A stretch of DNA of 64,000 nucleotides, taken from assembly GCA_022844565.1 (NCBI GenBank), contig JALHLK010000012.1, forward strand, positions 1 through 64,000, read 5' to 3'. The first letter of the stretch is position 1. Each line of letters starts with the position of its first letter. The notes under the pieces are model-generated. The model was not told the DNA's origin. It made no database searches and worked only from the letters and a program-made list of their open reading frames with translations. Shown in pieces: positions 18,843 to 27,525 of this stretch. Source of the stretch: Saprospiraceae bacterium. Its GTDB lineage: Bacteria > Bacteroidota > Bacteroidia > Chitinophagales > Saprospiraceae. A program made the position numbers and the translations under genes.

Positions 18843-20030
18843 ATGAAAAATTCAACATTACTTTTTACCCTTCTTTTAATCTTTACTATAAAGTTATTTG
18901 GACAAAGTCCTACTATGCCCGTCATATTGGTGTCTACTGATAAAAAAGCAACCCACAATGACCAAGCTATCAATACGGTGATCTCTGGAAGTATAATGAA
19001 CAAAAAAGGTAAGCTGACTTTAGAAAGTGGTGCTAAAGGGATAATTTACCATGACTTTACCTTCTTACAAGTAGATGGTAGTAAAGGCCCTATAGAACTT
19101 GCAAACGCATTCAGCTCGCAAGATGAGCTAATATCCCAAACAGAATCTGACTTAGGAGAATATGTAAGTGATGCTGTGTACAATGCTTTTAACAGCGGTA
19201 TTGAAATGAAAAACCAAAGTTTACTTGTATCCGGTTGGGGTTCTAAGGGTTCTGGAAGTCGCGATGGATGGGGTTCTAAAGGATCAGGTAGTCGCGATGG
19301 ATGGGGTTCTAAAGGTGCTGGAAGTCGTGACGGTTGGGGCTGCAAGGGTGCGGGCTGCCGAGATGGATGGGGTTCAAAAGGTAAAGGAAGCCGAGACGGT
19401 TGGGGTTCTAAAGGTGCTGGAAGTCGTGATGGATGGGGATGCAAAGGTGCTGGCTGTCGAGACGGTTGGGGATCTAAAGGCAAAGGAGGCAGAGATGGCT
19501 GGTTAAACACAGAAATCCTTTCAAGAACTTTGGTGCCCGGAGGAGATTATGTAGAAGGTATCAATATAATATCATGGCAACCAATTGCTGGAGCCAAGAT
19601 GTATGATATAATCATTGAGGATGATAAAAATAATATAGTCTATCAAGCAAAATCAAAGACAAATTCCTTTTCGCTTAATAGCGTTACTGCAAAACTTGAA
19701 CTCAATAAAAATTATGCTTGGTATGTACACCATCCTGTTAGAAGAATTGTCAGTACTCCTGTACCTTTCAGAATCGTAGAAAAACAAAAAGAGACAGATG
19801 CCTTAAGTGAATTAAAAACTTTACCCATATACCAAAATGCAGATAACACAACAAAATTACTCTTTGAAGCGGCTATACTCCATCAAAAAGAGTTATTTAA
19901 TCAAGCAAAAAGTAAATACGACGCTGCACTGAAAAGTGCCCCTGATAATAGCTTAGCTAAAATGATGTATTCTTATTTTTGTAATGAAATGGGAGAAATA
20001 GAAAGTGCTGCTGAAACTTTGGAGAAATAG
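18843..20030 (+). CDS. Exported FecR-like protein with eight GWGSKGxGSRD repeats
   Basis: A 395-residue protein with a signal peptide (to about residue 21). Residues about 40-90 resemble a FecR-type beta domain (SGSIMNKKGKLTLESGAKG...FLQVDGSKGPI). Residues 131-218 are eight tandem 11-residue units of the form GWGSKGxGSRD. Units 4 and 7 instead read GWGCKGAGCRD, with a cysteine pair. Units 3-5 and 6-8 follow the same order, showing a three-unit duplication. An Ig-like segment follows (ISWQPIAGAKMYDIIIED...KNYAWYVHHP), then a short TPR-like tail (QAKSKYDAALKSAPDNSLAK). I do not recognise the full protein. Because of its position after an M48 protease, the repeat may be a substrate, a cell-surface ligand or a flexible spacer. 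Confidence 0.75.
   Translation: MKNSTLLFTLLLIFTIKLFGQSPTMPVILVSTDKKATHNDQAINTVISGSIMNKKGKLTLESGAKGIIYHDFTFLQVDGSKGPIELANAFSSQDELISQTESDLGEYVSDAVYNAFNSGIEMKNQSLLVSGWGSKGSGSRDGWGSKGSGSRDGWGSKGAGSRDGWGCKGAGCRDGWGSKGKGSRDGWGSKGAGSRDGWGCKGAGCRDGWGSKGKGGRDGWLNTEILSRTLVPGGDYVEGINIISWQPIAGAKMYDIIIEDDKNNIVYQAKSKTNSFSLNSVTAKLELNKNYAWYVHHPVRRIVSTPVPFRIVEKQKETDALSELKTLPIYQNADNTTKLLFEAAILHQKELFNQAKSKYDAALKSAPDNSLAKMMYSYFCNEMGEIESAAETLEK
19233..19496. repeat. 33-bp coding tandem repeat, 8 units
   Basis: Eight in-frame 33-bp units encode the GWGSKG-type array. Units differ mostly at synonymous positions, so the peptide rather than the DNA is being kept. The antisense frame is also stop-free here but has no other support. 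Confidence 0.95.
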
Positions 20031-20225
20031 GATGAATTAATTCTTATTACGCTTTTTTATCACGCTTTAGGGCATGGGGCAAAGTAAAAACGACCTTTGG
20101 GACCCTCACTTTTGCCTCAATTGCCCCAGCCCTTAAGGGTGTTGAGACAAAAGAATACTATTAAATACCTACAATTTTCTTCCTAAAGTGTATGCTTTTT
20201 TACCACCCTTTAGGGTCGGGGAAAA

Positions 20226-20363
20226 GTAAAAAAGACTTTTGGCTAATTTTGCCCCAGCCCTAAAGGGAGATTAGCCAAAAGAATGCTCTTTCATGAAACA
20301 AATACTCCTGTTAACACGATTCCCTTTTTTGCCACCCTTTAGGATCGGGGCAAAGCAAAAAAG
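20226..20363. repeat. 138-bp hairpin repeat, copy 1
   Basis: It matches 20397-20533 almost perfectly. It contains the inverted pair CTTTTGGCTAA / TTAGCCAAAAG and the pair CCTTTTTTGC / GCAAAAAAGG, each around GGGG/CCCC-rich loops. A more diverged unit lies at about 20050-20160. Confidence 0.85.
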
Positions 20364-20396
20364 GTCTATTGCCTCCCTCTTTAGGTCTAGGTTAAA

Positions 20397-20533
20397 GTAA
20401 AAAAGACTTTTGGCTAATTTTGCCCCAGCCCTAAAGGGAGATTAGCCAAAAGAATGCTTTTCATGAAACAAATACTCCTGTTAATACGATTCCCTTTTTT
20501 GCCTCCCTTTAGGGTCGGGGCAAAGCAAAAAAG
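20397..20533. repeat. 138-bp hairpin repeat, copy 2
   Basis: Second near-identical copy, with the same two nested inverted repeats. Its last arm runs into a T-rich stretch at 20533-20541. Confidence 0.85.
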
Positions 20534-20558
20534 TTTTTTTTCCTACAACATTAAAACC

Positions 20559-23006
20559 TTAAATTTTCACCTTATTCACATCCAGCCAATAAATAGCTCT
20601 TAATGATAAACTGTTGTTTTGAGGCTCTTCGAAAGTATTTTGTAAATTTTCGACTAAACTATAATCTACACTTCGGTCAAACTTTGTAATACTATTTTTC
20701 CAAACCAAGAAGAGATCACTTCCAGGTCTAAATCGCCATCTTAACTGAAGATCAATGTTAAATAAATTTAAGTTATTGTTGATACTGTTGAGAATATTAT
20801 TATCAGGTCTGCTTACGACTTGGACCAATCCTTCTTTATCCAGTGGGCCATAATTTTTGTAATTGACCTCAGCCCAATAATGTCTCAACCTACAGTCAAT
20901 TCCTAAATTTTTATTAAAAATATATGTGCCCGTGAAGGTTGATGTGATGATATTACGATCTCTGATTCCGAGAACAGGGTGGCCCTCAGGATTGATGGCG
21001 GTGAAATCTAAATTATTTCGGTTGAAGTACCCGGGCTCATTGGCTGAAAGATTGACATTGAGATTGTAAACAAGAGAAAAACGATCACTAAACCTAAATC
21101 TTGGGGCTAAACTCATGATCAAATTATTCCAAGGCGTAGAGAAAAAATATCGATAGGTAGCTGAGGCATCAACGGCTAGTTTTTTTCTATAGTCTGTAGA
21201 TATGTATTGTCTGAGCCTAATGTTTTCACCCCATGCCATATAGTACTCAAAATTTTGGGTTCTTGGTTCGAAATAGTCTTTTGTTGTAATGGGCTCAAGA
21301 ATGAGTGTACTGTTCCATCCAATACGATTTTTAAACAAAACAAAAGCATCCAATGTCGTATTAAAATCCGAAAAGAGCATAGGTTTAAAAAGGTGCTCAA
21401 TTCTAGTCGTATGACTCAAACGATAAAAAATTAGCTTATCATTTTTTGGTTTATAATTGTTGTAGCCGTATTGAAGTTCATTACTAAATTCATTGGGATT
21501 TCTCAAAAATCCTAAATCATTGATATCGAAATCAGCCGATTCTATTCTGTTTTCTAAAGTATATATCCAGTTTCCACTCACCTTTCCTGCATTCAGATAA
21601 TTTGCAAATCCAGTTTTGACACCATTACTTCCCATAATATTGGATATCGTAGGATTGGTAGAGAAAAGGTATGTTTGGGTAGAATCTCGCAACGTCAAAA
21701 ACACCCCAGTTACATTGGCATCTGCAAACTGTCCATGCCTTAATACATTTGTATTCATAAAGCTAATATTGGAGTTATTTTTCAGATTTTGATCTACGAC
21801 CAATACAGAGTAATTGGTAATTGGGTTGGTTTTGTAATCAGAAATTCGCCCATTGGCATCTTCGATTTGTGCATTGGTCTCCCCTTCTACTCCGTTAAAC
21901 ACACCAAATCCAAGTCCCGATGCATTTCTACCACTCAATTTTGATACATTGATCAATCGATTGACCGAGGGATTGGAAAGTACTCTACCTCCCAAACTTC
22001 TTGCTTCACCGGCCACATTATCTAGGGCATATGGACTGCCCCCTACTCTTCGAGAATAAAACATATTGCCTTTATTGAAGAGTTCTAGGCCCTCTGTAAA
22101 AAATGGTCTATTCTCATCAAAGTAAACCTCAAAGGGGGTAAGATTGAGCACTTGTTGGTCAGAGATTACTTGACCAAAATCTGGTATTAACGTCATATCT
22201 AGCGTGTAAGAATCATTGATACCATACTTTAGGTCCATACCTGCAGCATAACTTCGATTGACTAAGGCAGGATTGTCTTTCCGTTCAATCACATCATAAT
22301 AACCGCTTACGTAGGGCGATAAAGATAGTCTCAAAGGACTTTCTACATTTTCTATACCTTTCAAGATGCCATATTGATTGACTTCTCCTTCTACTTCAGG
22401 CTTTTGTTCATTCCATGTAGAAAACTCTCTCAATCGTCTGATCTCTCTGAATACCTGAACCTTCCACTCTTGTATATCGATCTTAGGAAATCTTAACGCA
22501 TTGTATGGAATAACCATTTCTACGGTCCATCCTGCTTCTGTTATTTTCACTTCACTTTCCCACACTGCATCCCAATTGACATCCTCATCGACCGAAGTTA
22601 TTCTTTTGTCAATTTGGATACCTGATGCAGTCACTTCAAAAGCAAATGCATTGATACCATCTGCATATGTGTCGAAAGATATGCCAAATCGATCAGCATT
22701 TCCTGACCGATCTCTGATCGTATATTCTTTGAGAATTTTCTTTGGTTCGGTATCGTACAATGTAGCTGCCAGATAAATAGCCTGATCATCATAGGATAAC
22801 TTCACAATGCTATTTTGGCTTGCTTTTTGACCAGGTGAAGGATTGTTCTGAATAAAATCAGCCATTTCGCTACCACCTTGCCAAGTTATTTCATTCAGGA
22901 TCCCATCGCAAACTATTTTTTCGGTCGTTTTTGTGATTTGGTATATCTTTTGTGAAATTAATTCAAATGACCAAAGTACCAAAATAGTCGATAAGAAAAA
23001 ACGCAT
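20559..23006 (-). CDS. DUF5916 outer-membrane barrel with CBM9-like N-terminal domain
   Basis: An 815-residue exported protein. After the signal peptide (to about residue 19) comes a CBM9-like domain (about 25-215): IVCDGILNEITWQGG opens it, with LSYDDQAIYLAATLYD and GWTVEMVIPYNALRFPK inside. The remainder is the DUF5916 region, rich in aromatic beta strands, with FDENRPFFTEGLELF, SRRVGG and the terminal LRAIYWLDVNKVKI typical of this family. These proteins are common in Bacteroidota and are predicted outer-membrane barrels; their substrate is not established. The gene stands alone, flanked by hairpin repeats downstream and the rpoD terminator region upstream. Confidence 0.85.
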   Translation of the reverse strand: MRFFLSTILVLWSFELISQKIYQITKTTEKIVCDGILNEITWQGGSEMADFIQNNPSPGQKASQNSIVKLSYDDQAIYLAATLYDTEPKKILKEYTIRDRSGNADRFGISFDTYADGINAFAFEVTASGIQIDKRITSVDEDVNWDAVWESEVKITEAGWTVEMVIPYNALRFPKIDIQEWKVQVFREIRRLREFSTWNEQKPEVEGEVNQYGILKGIENVESPLRLSLSPYVSGYYDVIERKDNPALVNRSYAAGMDLKYGINDSYTLDMTLIPDFGQVISDQQVLNLTPFEVYFDENRPFFTEGLELFNKGNMFYSRRVGGSPYALDNVAGEARSLGGRVLSNPSVNRLINVSKLSGRNASGLGFGVFNGVEGETNAQIEDANGRISDYKTNPITNYSVLVVDQNLKNNSNISFMNTNVLRHGQFADANVTGVFLTLRDSTQTYLFSTNPTISNIMGSNGVKTGFANYLNAGKVSGNWIYTLENRIESADFDINDLGFLRNPNEFSNELQYGYNNYKPKNDKLIFYRLSHTTRIEHLFKPMLFSDFNTTLDAFVLFKNRIGWNSTLILEPITTKDYFEPRTQNFEYYMAWGENIRLRQYISTDYRKKLAVDASATYRYFFSTPWNNLIMSLAPRFRFSDRFSLVYNLNVNLSANEPGYFNRNNLDFTAINPEGHPVLGIRDRNIITSTFTGTYIFNKNLGIDCRLRHYWAEVNYKNYGPLDKEGLVQVVSRPDNNILNSINNNLNLFNIDLQLRWRFRPGSDLFLVWKNSITKFDRSVDYSLVENLQNTFEEPQNNSLSLRAIYWLDVNKVKI

Positions 23007-23080
23007 ACAGTGACTTTATAAATGAATAAAAAATGTCGGGTTTAACAAGAGTTAGATAGCAGAGCGCAAAAGTCAAAATA

Positions 23081-23114
23081 AAAAGGGTAACAAGCTATAA
23101 CCTATTACCCTTTT
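23081..23114 (-). terminator. Terminator downstream of rpoD
   Basis: The inverted repeat AAAAGGGTAA (23081-23090) / TTACCCTTTT (23105-23114) forms a 10-bp stem. On the minus strand it follows the rpoD stop by about 20 bases and leads into a short T-rich stretch. Confidence 0.7.
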
Positions 23115-23135
23115 AACATATGTATTAACAATATT

Positions 23136-24005
23136 TTAAGCTCCTAAGTAATTCTTGAGTAATTTACTCTTACTAGTGGATCTTAATTTGTTGATTGCTT
23201 TGTCTTTGATCTGACGCACTCTTTCTCTTGTTAGGCCAAATCTATCGCCTATATCTTCGAGCGACATAGGGTGCTCAATACCGATACCAAAATATAATTT
23301 GAGAACATCACTTTGCCTATCAGTTAGTGTAGAAAGTGAACGCTCAATTTCTGTGCGAAGACTCTCCAAATATTCTAGACCTTTGTCGGTATCAGGTGTA
23401 GAGGTATTTTCCAATACATCCAAGAGAGAATTATCTTCACCTTCAGCAAACGGTGCATCCATTGATACATGTCTTGCTGCAACACCTAAAGTAGTTTCTA
23501 CCTCCTCCGAAGGTATCTCTAATAGTAATGCTAATTCGTCAGGCGTTGGTTCTCTTTCAAACTCTTGTTCTAATTCAGAGAAGGCACGATTGATTTTATT
23601 TAAAGATCCTACCTTGTTAAGGGGTAATCTGACAATCCTGGATTGTTCTGCTAAAGCTTGAAGGATAGATTGTCTAATCCACCATACAGCATAAGAGATA
23701 AATTTAAAACCTCTCGTTTCGTCAAATCTTTGAGCCGCCTTGATCAAGCCTAAGTTTCCTTCATTAATCAAATCTGATAGCGAAAGACCTTGGTTTTGGT
23801 ACTGCTTTGCCACAGATACAACAAACCTAAGATTGGCTTTAGTTAGTCTTTCAAGTGCTTCTTGGTCACCTTCCTTGATTCGCTGAGCGAGATCTACTTC
23901 CTCTTCAGGGGTAAGTAAATCAACTTTTCCGATTTCTTGGAGGTACTTCTCTAAAGATTGGCTTTCTCTGTTGGTGATGGATTTGGTAATCTTTAATTGC
24001 CTCAT
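23136..24005 (-). CDS. rpoD: Primary sigma factor (RpoD/SigA of Bacteroidota type)
   Basis: A 289-residue housekeeping sigma-70 factor that directs RNA polymerase to TAnnTTTG promoters. It lacks region 1.1, as Bacteroidota primary sigma factors do. Visible regions are 1.2 ([19 protein letters not shown]), 2.1-2.4 ([52 protein letters not shown]), 3 ([23 protein letters not shown]), and 4 ([43 protein letters not shown]). All key residues are intact. The gene is single, with its own -7 box and a hairpin terminator. Confidence 0.97.
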   Translation of the reverse strand: MRQLKITKSITNRESQSLEKYLQEIGKVDLLTPEEEVDLAQRIKEGDQEALERLTKANLRFVVSVAKQYQNQGLSLSDLINEGNLGLIKAAQRFDETRGFKFISYAVWWIRQSILQALAEQSRIVRLPLNKVGSLNKINRAFSELEQEFEREPTPDELALLLEIPSEEVETTLGVAARHVSMDAPFAEGEDNSLLDVLENTSTPDTDKGLEYLESLRTEIERSLSTLTDRQSDVLKLYFGIGIEHPMSLEDIGDRFGLTRERVRQIKDKAINKLRSTSKSKLLKNYLGA

Positions 24006-24043
24006 GTATGCCGATAATTGTATGTATTTTCCTAAAAAATGTG

Positions 24044-24051
24044 CAAAGGTA
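24044..24051 (-). promoter_or_regulatory. Putative -7 box (TACCTTTG) of rpoD
   Basis: On the minus strand TACCTTTG lies about 39 bases before the rpoD start codon and matches the TAnnTTTG consensus. The upstream sequence is T-rich but has no clear TTG at -33. Confidence 0.55.
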
Positions 24052-24260
24052 CAAAATCTTTATATGAAAATGAATAAAATTAATTTATCCACGCAAATAA
24101 AATTTTGTTGACCCTTCAGTGAACATATAATTAAAAAAATGAAAAAAAAGTTCATAAATATTGGTGAATTGAAAAATTTATTCTTTATTTGGTGCAAATA
24201 TTGAACTCGTACTTCTATATTTACTAAAAAACAATATATTATAAATTAAAAAAAACCTTA

Positions 24261-24641
24261 ATGTCAAGAGTAAAAATTGAACTAGAATTTATCTTCAAGG
24301 CCTCCCCAACCATTGTGTATCAGTTTCTTACTGACCCCCCTTGTCTTGTACGTTGGTTTTGTGAAGAAGTAGATGTAAGCAATGAAATATACACGTTCAA
24401 TTGGGATGGGTATGATCAAGATGCGGAGGTCATAGACGATATCGAAGAAGAAAGACTTAGACTTAAATGGCTCGATGCAGATGATGAGGATGAATATTTG
24501 GAATATAGAATTTACAAATCTGATGTTACCAATGAAACCATCCTAGAGATAACGGATTTTTGCGATGATGATGATGTGAAATCTACAAAAGATGTGTGGG
24601 CTAATCAAATTGATCAATTGAAGGTTGAATGTGGGGGGTAA
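24261..24641 (+). CDS. START-like (SRPBCC/AHSA1-type) domain protein
   Basis: A 126-residue acidic cytoplasmic protein of the START-like family common next to core genes in Bacteroidota. The helix-grip pattern is visible: EFIFKASPTIVYQFLTDPPCLVRWFCEEV at the start, then beta strands (YTFNWDGYDQDAEVIDDIEEERLRLKWL) and a C-terminal helix (KDVWANQIDQLKVE). The ligand and role are unknown. The gene is divergent from rpoD. Confidence 0.8.
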   Translation: MSRVKIELEFIFKASPTIVYQFLTDPPCLVRWFCEEVDVSNEIYTFNWDGYDQDAEVIDDIEEERLRLKWLDADDEDEYLEYRIYKSDVTNETILEITDFCDDDDVKSTKDVWANQIDQLKVECGG

Positions 24642-24763
24642 ATTAGCTGTTAGCGATTAGCTTTTAGCTTTTTTTAGAGTACTTTGAAGTTAATAGAATT
24701 GTAAAATCTGACAACAGAATGACTTCTGGTATTGTGTTAATTTTAATATTTTTAAAATTTAAA

Positions 24764-24928
24764 CTAGTGCTCCGTCTAAATAAAAAATTAAATAATTTGT
24801 GGCTCTTTTTGAATATCTCTTCGTTAAAAAGCCTCGCTGAACTAGCCAGTTCAACTACGTTTTTCGCCTTGATCTATCCAAAAATAACTCACAACTTAAT
24901 TTAAAAAATTAATTAGACGGAGCACTAG
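24764..24928. mobile_element. 165-bp MITE, copy 1
   Basis: The ends CTAGTGCTCCGTCTAA (24764-24779) and TTAGACGGAGCACTAG (24913-24928) are perfect 16-bp inverted repeats. The whole 165 bp recurs at 48342-48506 with one base difference. It carries no transposase. The outer CTAG at both ends in both copies could be a 4-bp target duplication of the YTAR type used by IS5-family transposases, which is inference. Confidence 0.9.
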
Positions 24929-24940
24929 TGCTTTATGGGC

Positions 24941-25159
24941 TTTATTCTAAAGAAAATCAGGCAAAAGAGTAGTGAAGCACATGAGTGTTGTAAAAAATAG
25001 ATATCCGGAATATCAATTTAGCTGCGCACTGAAACCTGCTGGATTTCAGCTTCTTCAAAATTAGCAACCTTAGTATTATAGAGGATAGAAAATTGAGTAA
25101 TGAGACTAATATGAAGCATAATTTTCTTGCAGTTAATTTCTAATGCGTAAACTGGGTTT
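24941..25159. repeat. 240-bp structured interspersed element, copy A (left end missing)
   Basis: It aligns over nearly its full length with 56579-56817: GTAGTGAAGCACATGAG, a GATATC-ccgga-ATATC hairpin, CTGAAACC-tgct-GGaTTTCAG, then AAAATTGAGTA and the right end TCTAATGCGTAAACTGGG. The left terminal repeat is absent; a MITE sits 12 bp to its left. Confidence 0.8.
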
Positions 25160-25375
25160 AAACTAAAGTTATCTTTTTGGGATAAGGTATATCCGTGACT
25201 TATAAGAAATGCAATCTAATACAATAAAAAATAATGAAAATATTTGAACATTCCGCATTAAGATAATTGAGTCCACTCCTAAAAGTTTAAAGCCACAAAA
25301 CGAGTTATAAAAGTGGACTCAAAATTAAATCATTAGAACATTAATAAACATTGCTGCTTTACCTACGTAATATTT

Positions 25376-27223
25376 TTAATTTTCAAGAGCTCCTTTGTCA
25401 ATCCATAACTTTACAGCTTCAATAGTGCACTTATCTAATTTGGGTTGATTCCTAGGCATTTGTTGAAAGCCCGAATCCCAATTTATAGCACCTAGTATTC
25501 TTCCTGCATTTACTGCTGCTTTAGTACCTTCATAAGTTGATAAATTAATACCTGATGCTGGACTAGGCCCAGTATGACAACCTGATGTAGCACATGTACT
25601 TGCAAAAAGGGGTTTAATATTTTTCGTATAGGTAATATTAGCCGTATCACAACTTGCTTCACTTGTTGTTCTATTGACAATTGGCCAAATACCAGGAGCT
25701 GGAAAGCTTATGCCTTTGTTTGCTCCTTTAGTTGTACCATCTTGACCAAAATAATAAAGTGGGTGTCCATTATAGGTAAGTTGCTGCTTCCCAAAAACAG
25801 TTATAGATTTAAATAATGATTTGGTGATCGTAGATGGCACGACAATATTAGTATTTTGGTAAATTGGCCACACACCATCGTTACTAAAATCAGCCCTTGT
25901 AAACTTGTTTGTAAGATTTTTGTCGTTTACAAATCTATAAAGCGTTCTACCATTTGCATCAACCATATATTGGGTAACTTCATCCCCTACTTCATATTTA
26001 CTATTATACTTTTTACTATCGTGGCCTGTCAGTTGGGCATTGACCAACATAATAGAATAATCAGGTTTTGCAACATACCAAATATTGTTGAAGGCTTCTC
26101 CTTTGACATCTCCTACTGCAGCATCATTTGCAAAATAGTATAAAGGCCATCCTTTGAAAGTACTTTGTTTACTGCCATCCGCCCTTGTGATAACACCAAA
26201 TAGGGAAGTATCTATACCTGCTCCTGCTACCTTTGTTGGCATGTAGTATATTGGCCAGGTCGTTAGGCAACCACCTGTACATGCTGAGTTGCCGTCAAAG
26301 TCTCGAGAAAAAAAGTAAAGTGTTCTTCCAGATTCATCTGTCAGTATTTTTCCTAATGTAGGATGAGAAGCTTCTTTTACAGATTTTTGAATGGTGGGTG
26401 ATGGAATGGTGCTATTTACGATAGGCCAAATACCTGGAGAAGGGAAGCTTACACCCTTGTTAGCTCCTCTTTTTGTATTATCTTGACCAAAATAGTATAA
26501 AGGCCATCCTTTGTAAGTCACTTGAGTTTTGCCAGCTACATTTATAGTACTAAAATCTGATTTTGTCAAACCAATTGGAACACTATTTACAGCACTTTCG
26601 AACATTGGCCATACACCATTATTAGAGAGATCGGCCCTTGTGAATGTATTAACATCTTTAAAATCACGAGTGAATGTGTATAAAGTTCTTCCTTTGTCAT
26701 CTACAAAATAAGTTGTAACTTCATCACCTTCAGTGTAGTTTCCTTTATATTTCTTACCATCATGTCCTGTCAATTGTTGAGCCATTAACATAATTGTATA
26801 ATCAGGTTTTGCCACATACCAAAGATTATTTAATCCATTTCCATTCGTTTGGCCTGGTGCAGTATCGTTTTTGTAGAGATACAATGGCCAACCTTTATAG
26901 GTAGTTTGTTTCTTTCCATTTACATCTATAGAGCCAAAATCTGCAGCATTTAAACCTGAACCCAATAAGAGTATCTCTATATTATATGCTGGCCAATTTT
27001 CTAAGCAAGTGCCTGTACATGTCGAAGTCTCCGCATCTCTACTAAAAAAATATAATGTATTACCTTTTTCATCAGTAAGTATGTTACCAAGTGTAGCATT
27101 ATTAGCTATTTTTATAGAAGGTTTTTCTGGAGTAGGTTCGGGATCTACTTTTGGGTCTTTATCACAGGAAACAATCGTGACAAAAGAGAACGCAAACAAG
27201 TAATAAAGCAAATGTTTTTTCAT
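25376..27223 (-). CDS. Lipoprotein with duplicated Lipoprotein_15 repeats and cytochrome-like C terminus
   Basis: A 615-residue lipoprotein (lipobox TIVSC, mature N terminus CDKDPKVDPEPTPEKP). Residues about 40-280 and 285-530 are an internal duplication. Each half has two Lipoprotein_15 ('secreted repeat of unknown function') units, recognisable by LGxILTDExGxTLYFFSRD, CTGxCLxxWP and QxTYKGWPLYYFxxD. The last 85 residues form a heme-binding-like domain: ITYTKNIKPLFASTC, then CATSGCH, a CxxxCH variant, and a distal MPRNQPKLD with a candidate axial Met. The domains suggest an extracytoplasmic electron-transfer or binding role; none is proven. The gene is apparently monocistronic. Confidence 0.8.
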   Translation of the reverse strand: MKKHLLYYLFAFSFVTIVSCDKDPKVDPEPTPEKPSIKIANNATLGNILTDEKGNTLYFFSRDAETSTCTGTCLENWPAYNIEILLLGSGLNAADFGSIDVNGKKQTTYKGWPLYLYKNDTAPGQTNGNGLNNLWYVAKPDYTIMLMAQQLTGHDGKKYKGNYTEGDEVTTYFVDDKGRTLYTFTRDFKDVNTFTRADLSNNGVWPMFESAVNSVPIGLTKSDFSTINVAGKTQVTYKGWPLYYFGQDNTKRGANKGVSFPSPGIWPIVNSTIPSPTIQKSVKEASHPTLGKILTDESGRTLYFFSRDFDGNSACTGGCLTTWPIYYMPTKVAGAGIDTSLFGVITRADGSKQSTFKGWPLYYFANDAAVGDVKGEAFNNIWYVAKPDYSIMLVNAQLTGHDSKKYNSKYEVGDEVTQYMVDANGRTLYRFVNDKNLTNKFTRADFSNDGVWPIYQNTNIVVPSTITKSLFKSITVFGKQQLTYNGHPLYYFGQDGTTKGANKGISFPAPGIWPIVNRTTSEASCDTANITYTKNIKPLFASTCATSGCHTGPSPASGINLSTYEGTKAAVNAGRILGAINWDSGFQQMPRNQPKLDKCTIEAVKLWIDKGALEN

Positions 27224-27525
27224 TTTTTTTTGAATTTTAAATGGTTGAAATAATTAAATTTGAAGAGAAATAACTTTGAAGTGTAATTTTGGTTCTTACC
27301 TCCACCTCATATAACTTTTCTATTACAACCATTCATCGCAAAAGGCTGCGAACTCCTTTACGTTTCTTAAAATTTTTAAGAAACTTCAATCTGCATGTCG
27401 TGTCAACATGTATAAAGAGTGTTTAAAATCAAAAAAATCGATTACTTAGATTGCAACGGTGGGCACTCTTGTAAATTAAGGATATAAATTTGCCATCCAT
27501 TAGATTTATATCAATGAAGGATAGT
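27224..27525. other. Intergenic region
   Basis: It contains a hairpin GTTTCTTAA / TTAAGAAAC (about 27363-27385) between the anti-sigma-like gene and the lipoprotein gene, both on the minus strand. This may be a weak terminator. No gene is seen. Confidence 0.5.

Larger units (their letters stand above)
20031..20558. other. Intergenic region made of hairpin repeats
   Basis: No gene is present. Three units of a hairpin-bearing repeat fill this convergent region between the repeat-protein gene and the DUF5916 gene. They may serve as a two-way transcription stop. Confidence 0.6.
24642..25375. other. Intergenic region with MITE and truncated structured repeat
   Basis: No gene is supported. In order it holds a TTAGCT-rich hairpin tail after the START-like gene (24644-24675), the 165-bp MITE (24764-24928), a left-truncated copy of the 240-bp interspersed element (24941-25159), and about 200 bp of AT-rich sequence in which I see nothing definite. 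Confidence 0.7.

Noticed and set aside
19046-19510. 154-codon antisense frame across the GWGSKG repeats
   Set aside because: It is stop-free only because the 33-bp repeat lacks stops in that frame; the Pro/Ser/Gln-rich product mirrors the repeat, and the sense frame has signal peptide and domains.
24719-24904. 60-codon frame over the MITE
   Set aside because: It runs from intergenic DNA into the MITE and does not resemble any transposase; copy 2 of the MITE has no matching extended frame.
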